Part shown: piece after piece, positions 55,001-61,000 of the stretch | Numbering within the stretch: position 1 is the stretch's first letter | Layout: each line of letters begins with the position of its first letter | Assembly: GCA_032209605.1 (NCBI GenBank) | Contig: JASFXZ010000003.1 | Location: 28,484,762 to 28,548,761, forward strand | Direction: 5' to 3' | DNA from: Mactromeris polynyma | Taxonomy: Eukaryota; Mollusca; Bivalvia; Venerida; Mactridae | Length of the DNA: 64,000 bases | Notes under the pieces: generated by a model | The model's input: only the letters and a program-made list of their open reading frames with translations | Database searches by the model: none | Told to the model about the DNA's origin: nothing | Program-made: the position numbers and the translations under genes

Positions 55001-58000
55001 CGTTGAACATAAATCTCGTCTAAGTGTTATTTATCTTGGGTTATATGTGTCGCACATATTTTTTATGTATAATTATGCATATATACGACTGTTTCAGACA
55101 CAACACTTGCGGTTTTAGCGATTTAAATTTTTTATTGCAAAACGCGTTGACGAATGTGAATTTTTTATTGCAAAATGCGTTGAACATAAATCTCGTCTAA
55201 GTGTCATCTATCTTGGGTTATATGTGTCGCACATATATTTTTTGTATAATTATGCATATATACGACTGTTTTAGACACAACACTTGCGGTTTTAGCGATT
55301 TAAATTTTTTTTTGCAAAACGCGTTGACGAATGTGAAATTTTTATTGCAAAATGCGTTGAACATAAATCTCGTCTAAGTGTTATCTATCATGGGTTATTT
55401 GTGTCGCACATATCTTTTTTGTATTATTATACATATATACGACTGTTTAAGACACTACACATGCGGTTTTAGCGATTTAAATTTTTTATTGCAAAACGCG
55501 TTGACGAATGTGAATTTTTTATTGCAAAATGCGTTGAACATAAATCTCGTCTAAGTGTTATCTATCTTGGGTTATATGTGTCGCACATATATTTTTTGTA
55601 TAATTATGCATATATACGACTGTTTCAGACACAACACATGCGGTTTTGGCGATTTAAATTTTTTATTGCAAAACGCGTTGACGAATGTGAAATTTTTATT
55701 GCAAAATGCGTTGAACATAAATCTCGTCTAAGTGTTATCTATCTTGGGTTATATGTGTCGCACATATCTTTTTTGTATTATTATACATATATACGACTGT
55801 TTAAGACACAACACATGTGGTTTTAGCGATTTAAATTTTTTATTGCAAAACGCGTTGACGAATGTGAATGTTTTATTGCAAAATGCGTTGAACATAAATC
55901 TCGTCTAAGTGTTATCTATCATGGGTTATTTGTGTCGCACATATCTTTTTTGTATTATTATACATATATACGACTGTTTAAGACACTACACATGCGGTTT
56001 AAGCGATTTAATTTTTTTATTGCAAAACGCGTTGACGAATGTGAAATTTTTATTGCAAAATGCGTTGAACATAAATCTCGTCTAAGTGTTATCTATCATG
56101 GGTTATTTGTGTCGCACATATCGTTTTTGTATTATTATACATATATACGACTGTTTAAGACACTACACATGCGGTTTTAGCGATTTAAATTTTTTATTGC
56201 AAAACGCGTTGAAGAATGTGAAATTTTTATTGCAAAATGCGTTGAACATAAATCTCGTCTAAGTATTATTTATCTTGAGTTATATGTGTCGCACATAATT
56301 TTATGGTATAATTATGTATATATACGACTGTTTCAGACGCAACACTTGCGGTTTTAGCGATTTAAATTTTTTAAAACGCGTTGACGAATGTGAAATTTTT
56401 ATTGCAAAATGCGTTGAACATAAATCTCGTCGAAGTGTTATCTATCATGGGTTATTTGTGTCGCACATATATTTTTTGTATTATTATACATATATACGAC
56501 TGTTTCAGACACAACACATGCGGTTTTAGCGATTTAAATTTTTTATTGCAAAACGCGTTGACGAATGTGAAATTTTTATTGCAAAATGCGTTGAACATAA
56601 ATCTCGTCTAAGTGTTGTCTATCTTGGGTTATTTGTGTCGCACATATATTTTTTGTATTATTATACATATATACGACTGTTTAAGACACTACACATGCGG
56701 TTTTAGCGATTTTAATTTTTTATTGCAAAACGCGTTGACGAGTGTGAAATTTTTATTGCAAAATGCGTCGAATATGAATATCGTCTAATTGTTATAGTAT
56801 ATGAGTTATATGAGTCGCACATATATTTTTAGTATTATCATACATATATACAAATGTTAAAGGTTCTAGATATGCATTTTTAGCGATTTAAATTTTTTAT
56901 TGCAAAATGCGTTTTTATTGCAAAACGGGTTGTAACACATGTCTCATAAATTTTGCCCAGTCTGACATAATTTTTTCCTGGTCTTAAAAGCAGGAGTTCA
57001 CACAAGATAAATGGTATTTTCAATTTGTGAGTGTTTTTGAAGTGGTCACTAAGTGCGCACTGGAGACTACTTGGTGCAGAAATAGCTTTATGTATGGTTT
57101 AGCAGGACGTTGTACAGCGAAGGATGTGACGTCCGTGGCTGGACTAATACAGCCCCCACTTTACTTTTTGAAGCAGGTATAATTATAGATTTATAATTGA
57201 ACATCATTTTCTCAGACTTTGCAATATTTCAACATTGGATCTTAAAATTGAACGTTAACCTGCTAGCTAATACAGCAGATGCTTCTTATTTATGTAATCT
57301 AATAAAATCTAAAAACAATTCTGAAAGAAATACCGTAATATATTAGAGCCAGAAAAAGTACTAATATATAACTGCTATTATGACAGTACAGCACATCCCA
57401 ACTTACCAACACACTCTGGTAGATTGTTGTCAAGATTGTCTGACCTAGAAACAGTGTTACTATCTCCATCATAGTCACAAGTGTAGTTAGCTGGACCAGA
57501 AATCACGAATCCTTCTCTACTGCATGTGTAATATAACACAGAACCAACTTCATACTTATCAGCGACTTGAACAGCATCACCCGGGGTGCCAGGATCAGTA
57601 CACCGTTTACCTTTTACAAATTCAAAAGCATAACATATAATCCAACAAAAAACATTATTACAAAATACTTGAACTTACATTGATTGAAACATTTTAAAAC
57701 ATTAACAAATGTACTGCTTTGCCAAATACGCCCAATAAACAGTTATGTCACTGGAGTGTGGAAAAAAATAGTGTAAAAAGGATAATATAAGACATTTAAT
57801 CCAGTTCTTAAAGGCATCCTTATACTCATTTTCAGGTATACCCAGCATACACTGATAAACAGCGGACCCCAGGGCCTGTCGGGACCTATACCGTCTACCA
57901 GCTAAATGTTTTTTCAGTTTAGGGAACAAGAAATAGTCACACGGGGCTAGGTCGGGGGAATATGGTGCATGTGGTAGTTCTCGTACCCTTTCCTTGTTCA

Positions 58001-61000
58001 AAAACGAGGTCACAATAGCAGACCTATGCGCAGGGGCGTTGTCATGCAACAGGGATAGGTGCTTAAAGCCAGCGTGTGGGCAACATTTGAAACATTGTTT
58101 TTTAAGTTTCTTCAACACTTTCTTTATAAAATATACCAGTCGACAGTTTTTGGTAGCCCATATTTTGTTGTTAATTTTTCTGGTAGGCTCGAAAAAATGT
58201 ACCCATGTCTCATCTCCAGTAATAATGTCAGAAAACTGCTTTCTTTGATATTTTGGAAACATTTTGAGCAGTTTTCTGGCAGTTTCAATTCGGACACGTT
58301 TTTGCTTGTCTGACAACAAATGAGGGATCCATCTAGCTGTAATACGTCTCATTTTTAAATAACGTTTTACAATGCGGAATACGCTTGCGGCTGAAAAACC
58401 AACTATACTAGCTACTGTATAAGCGATAATACTGCGTGTACACCTGTTAATTTGGTATATATGTGTAGGGAATTGATGTATCGCTACATCGGTACGATTT
58501 TCACGAAAATCCCGTGCAAGACGAGGCCGCACGATAATCAGTTGCATTACTTTTGAAATGCCCCTCGTATGCAATCATCATTAACACCATCAGGGTCAAT
58601 ACGCAAAAAATTCTTGATAGCCAGTAATATATCAAAATACAACATAGGGTCATACTCCCAGGCCAATAGTGTATTCAATGATCATTTTAACTTTCTGCAA
58701 ACAATGAATAGTGTTATACTTACCAATGCAGGATAATGTTCCCATGTTCCAGTCTCCATCCGCTGTACATGTAACTGTAGAATTAGAAATTGAATCTCCT
58801 GATAATCCGGACCGATCAAATCCAGGTATGCATGTGAATACAAACATGGAACCACTTTCATCATATGTTGTAGTAGAAGGTCCATTTCCATCAAATGTAC
58901 CTCCATCAGGCCAAGTAGGAGACTCCTCAGGATCACCACAGTCGATCTCTGCAAGAAAGTAACATCACAATCAAGTCACATGTCCTGTCATGTTAAAGTC
59001 AACATGAGCAAACCTTAACCCTTTACTCCTTATTTACATGAGAAACATCATAGTGAAGGCAACTGTTAGTTTCCCTCCTTCGTCTGAAATTGTTAAAAAA
59101 TGTGTAAAAAAGCCTAAAGGACAAATTGAAATGTATGTTGAGAATTAGGTAATAATATGACCATATCTAAAAGTGTTTTATCATAACAAGAACCTATGCC
59201 AAGTAGATAGACAAATGATTAGGGTGAGGGGAAATGCTGACCACAAAAATTGCTAATAATGAAGCCTAAAAATATATACATTTCCTGTAACATGCAAAAA
59301 AGAGGGTTGATTGGTAGGGATTGTATTGTGTTTGGTTAATTGTCTGTTAATACAGCTGTATAGGGACAGTGATCACTAGATCTAACTTTCAGGATTTTAG
59401 CTATGGGTCAGGTTTAAATATTATGGTCAGCAGTTATGTGACAGAAAACAAACATTTTAAGGCCAGAGGAAACTTGATAAAACATGATCAGAGTTAGCTA
59501 ATCCAAGTAAAATGATTTCTTAATGGATGTTATGAAAACAGCCGATATTAATTCTTGTAATTAACTTTTTTGACCATGTTTCCAGTGCAAGATGAGATCA
59601 GAAAACTTCTAATTCCCTAATAAGATGATTTAATGCTTAGTTATTTCACATAAAACTTATTTCACAGAGTTTATATCTGCTGCTATAAAGGCTAGGAATG
59701 AGTATGCAGTTTTAGGAATATCAATTCAATTCCGATCTAAAATCTTATACTAGCCATTAGTGTAATGCAGATGCAACACTTCAATTACTGCTTGAATGTT
59801 CAAAGAAACGTTCCTTTTAAATAAAAAAGAAGTAACAGAAATGATATAAACTAAATAATTACATCCTGAGAAATGAGCTAATGGCAGAATGGCATGTATG
59901 ACTGTAGTGACGTTGAACGACTGTTCCTATTTGAAACTGGTGAATTTATGTCCAAAGAACATCATATACATAGATACAAATCATTACAATATATCACTTA
60001 TATCTCTATTGTATTGAAATTGATTTAATAATGGTAAAATCATGGTTCATGAACTATTTTAGTAAAAGTTTTTAATCAATGTCATAAAATATGAGCTAAT
60101 TAAAAACATCATTAATAGCATTCATTTAGTATTATCTAAAAAGTAAACTCTGAAGAAATATCATTGTATATAAAACCCATGTAGTTCCAGGACATAATTC
60201 TGAATATTTATCTGCCTTACTGAGAATAGTGGAGAGCTAACCTCCACCACAAAGTGAGATTAAATTAAGCACAACTTACCTGGACAAACATCAATATTTT
60301 CTCCGACAAAAGTCATGCTACCATTTTCATAAACGCATGTTGCAGAGTATGTTACACTTCTTTGATAAGGCAAAGTGCAAGGAAGCTCAACAGATGTTCC
60401 CACAGTTACATCAGTTCCATTCGCCAAAGTACATGTTCTCGCTGTAACAACAATCAAGAAATATTAAAACATGGAATAAGGGTTATGTTGCTTAGCCTCA
60501 GATAAAAGATTTGCAGCACAAATCACTGAATAAAATGGAAATTTTATACAGCAGTTTAATAACCATGGTTATCAATTTAATGTTTATGGAAATAAACAAG
60601 ATTGTACAGCTCGACATGCGGGTACATGTTGGGGTTAACAAAAATGCCAATAAGTACCTAAGTGCACATGGTGACTGATGACCTTATAAACAAAATACTA
60701 CTACTACAAGATTGTACATATTCAGACCATCTTACTTACAACAAATACACAATAATAACAAGAAATATCTTTAACATAAGAGAATCCACCCAAATTGAAA
60801 TTAGCAAAGATGTAATTTTATTTGTAAATCATTTTGATATTGTTCCATGAACACATGTTATAAACTGTCTGGTCTCAACTTTAATAATATAAATCACCCC
60901 TATAAACCAAAACCCCTTAATTCAGGCAACTTGACAGGGACTTAGCCCATAATGGATACTTCCATTATAAATCACCCCTTCAAACTGGACAAGAATAAAG

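Larger units (their letters stand above)
47374..56936. mobile_element. Giant foldback/TIR element with satellite-bearing arms, non-autonomous
   Basis: Arms of 3229 bp (47374-50602) and 3559 bp (53378-56936) are inverted copies. The outer ends match perfectly: left GTTACAACCCGTTTTG, and right reads the same in reverse complement. An 8-bp duplication flanks it. Each arm has an outer 177-bp satellite array and an inner ~1.47-kb unique segment that is nearly identical between arms. The 2.78-kb core has no transposase. An 8-bp duplication is known for hAT, P, Merlin and a few other DNA transposon superfamilies, but the terminus is not the CAG-type end of hAT. I do not recognise the family. Confidence 0.85.
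47267..57406. other. Intron almost filled by one 9.56-kb inverted-repeat element
   Basis: Unique intron sequence is left only at 47267-47365 and 56945-57406. Everything between belongs to the element and its target-site duplication. Confidence 0.85.
57611..58723. other. Intron occupied mainly by a mariner relic
   Basis: Unique sequence is confined to about 57611-57700 and 58570-58723. Confidence 0.6.

Noticed and set aside
57994..58313. Plus-strand open frames opposite the mariner transposase
   Set aside because: Antisense shadows of the transposase frame.
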